This document shows positions 62,861 through 64,000 of a stretch of DNA of 64,000 nucleotides, one piece after another. Origin of the DNA: Lepisosteus oculatus (taxonomy: Eukaryota; Chordata; Actinopteri; Semionotiformes; Lepisosteidae); assembly GCF_040954835.1 (NCBI RefSeq), contig NC_090698.1, positions 48,866,284 to 48,930,283 on the forward strand, read 5' to 3'. The position numbers were made by a program, and so were the translations under genes. The notes under the pieces are model-generated. The model was not told the DNA's origin and made no database searches. It saw only the letters and a list, made by a program, of their open reading frames with translations. How positions within the stretch are numbered: the first letter of the stretch is position 1; each line of letters starts with the position of its first letter.

Positions 62861-64000
62861 AGAACACTTCATAAAGACTTCTTTAATAATAACAATCAAT
62901 TAAAATGTCATGGTTAATCTAACTAAATGCTTTATAAGCAGCATGCTTATATTATGGTATTAGGATTGTCAGTATGTCTTGTCATAGAAAGAGATTTGTA
63001 ATGGAAACTAGATTTTATTATATTTCATAAGTATATATACTTTGATATAAAAAAAGGACTTTAGCTGAATTAATTTCTTTAAAAATTTAATTTTGAATTT
63101 TATCATTGTGTGAATCTTGACATTGTTATGCATGGCTTGATTCGAATGTGATATTACAAAACAGAAGCTCTATTTTGTCCCTGGTATATTGATTCCAGTT
63201 CACAGAGTTTTATTGCATGCTGTTGTCAACAATTGAACACAATTAAAATGCTCCCTTCAGATGTTAAAGAGTGGGGACAATTTGGTAAAACAGTATTTTC
63301 ATAACCACTTAATCTTACATTAACACATAGGCTAGTATGCATAATTAAATGGTAGTAATTTGAAACTTTATCTTTGTACAGTATCTCATCCAGTCCCTTG
63401 TATGAATGACCTAAAAATTATATCAAGCATTTGATATATAATATACTGTATAAGCATTTGTTTCTACTACTGACTTGCTCAGTGACTAGTTTAGTCATTT
63501 CTAATTAATGTATTACAAAAACACTTTTGACTGTACTGTGATGTGGTACCCACATATAGTATACTTACCTTATTAACTACTACTGTATACAGTAAAATTA
63601 TCTTTTTGACTACTACTTTTTCAGAAGCTTTTGATCTCTTTCTGAACAGGGTTTTCAACAGGTTGAAATTACAGTATAGGTATGTGTGTCACTCAAATGT
63701 GTGTCATGTCAGGCTCCTTTTATCCTCTGAATGCACTGTGTCCCAATTTGTGAAATTACAAAATAATGTACAGTATACACACTTGTTAAAATTAATATAC
63801 TGTATTATTCAAAACCTGAATGCTCTAATAGAATGTAGATGCTTGGAATGTTTAGAGAATGTGAAGTGTAAAACAAAAAACAAGGGTAAGTACAGTAAAT
63901 ATGAAACAGTTATTGATTACTTCAAAGTGTCTTGTCTGAAAGGCTTAGTGCAACAAAATTGAACTGAACTGTATGAGTATTTTATTAAGAATGACATGAA

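Larger units (their letters stand above)
60066..64000 (+). other. RNF180: RNF180 intron (continues beyond the window)
   Basis: Begins with GTTGGT. No RING-domain coding sequence (CxxC..CxHxxC pattern) was found to the right edge. It contains a LINE reverse-transcriptase scrap at about 61710-61860 (minus) and a high-complexity, possibly conserved block at 62450-62860; the rest is AT-rich with many TACAGTA-type heptamers. Open frames here, including 63543-63962, have low-complexity composition and no recognisable domain. Confidence 0.7.

Noticed and set aside
63543..63962. 139-codon open frame near the right edge
   Set aside because: Low-complexity composition, no domain, no RING cysteine pattern, lies in an intron.

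Overview
This window looks like nuclear DNA from a ray-finned fish, with gene-poor, AT-rich intergenic sequence. Three things suggest this: an intact intronless vertebrate 5-HT1A receptor gene, the adjacent vertebrate gene RNF180 with GT-AG introns, and a fish-type repeat population (tRNA-like SINEs, a Penelope-like element, CR1/L2-type LINEs, Tc1-like DNA transposons, solo LTRs). I cannot name the species. There are no bacterial genes, CRISPR arrays or rRNA genes.

Layout. 1-12 kb: intergenic DNA with degenerate SINEs, a LINE endonuclease remnant and two solo LTRs (10.2-10.8 and 11.4-11.7 kb). 12.0-15.1 kb: a nearly full-length Penelope-like element (minus strand, reverse transcriptase plus GIY-YIG endonuclease) with 10-bp target duplications; its frame is broken at only three places, each in a homopolymer run. 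15.4-18.8 kb: another solo LTR, then a three-level nest in which a SINE is split by a poly(A) LINE that is itself split by a solo LTR. 18.8-30 kb: intergenic DNA with SINE and CR1 remnants. 30.07-31.29 kb: HTR1A, minus strand, complete, single exon, with a TATA-like promoter and upstream ATGs. 31.5-54.3 kb: intergenic DNA with LINE, SINE, Tc1, LTR and Penelope remnants. 54.34 kb to the right edge: the 5' part of RNF180 on the plus strand, with three coding exons (26, 31 and 325 codons). The first coding exon is only 78 nt and is easy to miss. The RING and transmembrane exons must lie beyond the window.

HTR1A and RNF180 lie head to head about 23 kb apart, matching their neighbouring, divergent arrangement in human 5q12. 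HTR1A is the Gi/o-coupled serotonin receptor. RNF180 (Rines) is a membrane E3 ubiquitin ligase reported to control monoamine oxidase A levels, so both products act on monoamine signalling. The remaining open frames are short or belong to dead transposons. The most interesting material is the structure of the mobile elements: a hammerhead-ribozyme-like core at the Penelope 3' end, the nested insertion, several solo LTRs with target duplications, and a TG..CA-bounded element with a tRNA-like core.
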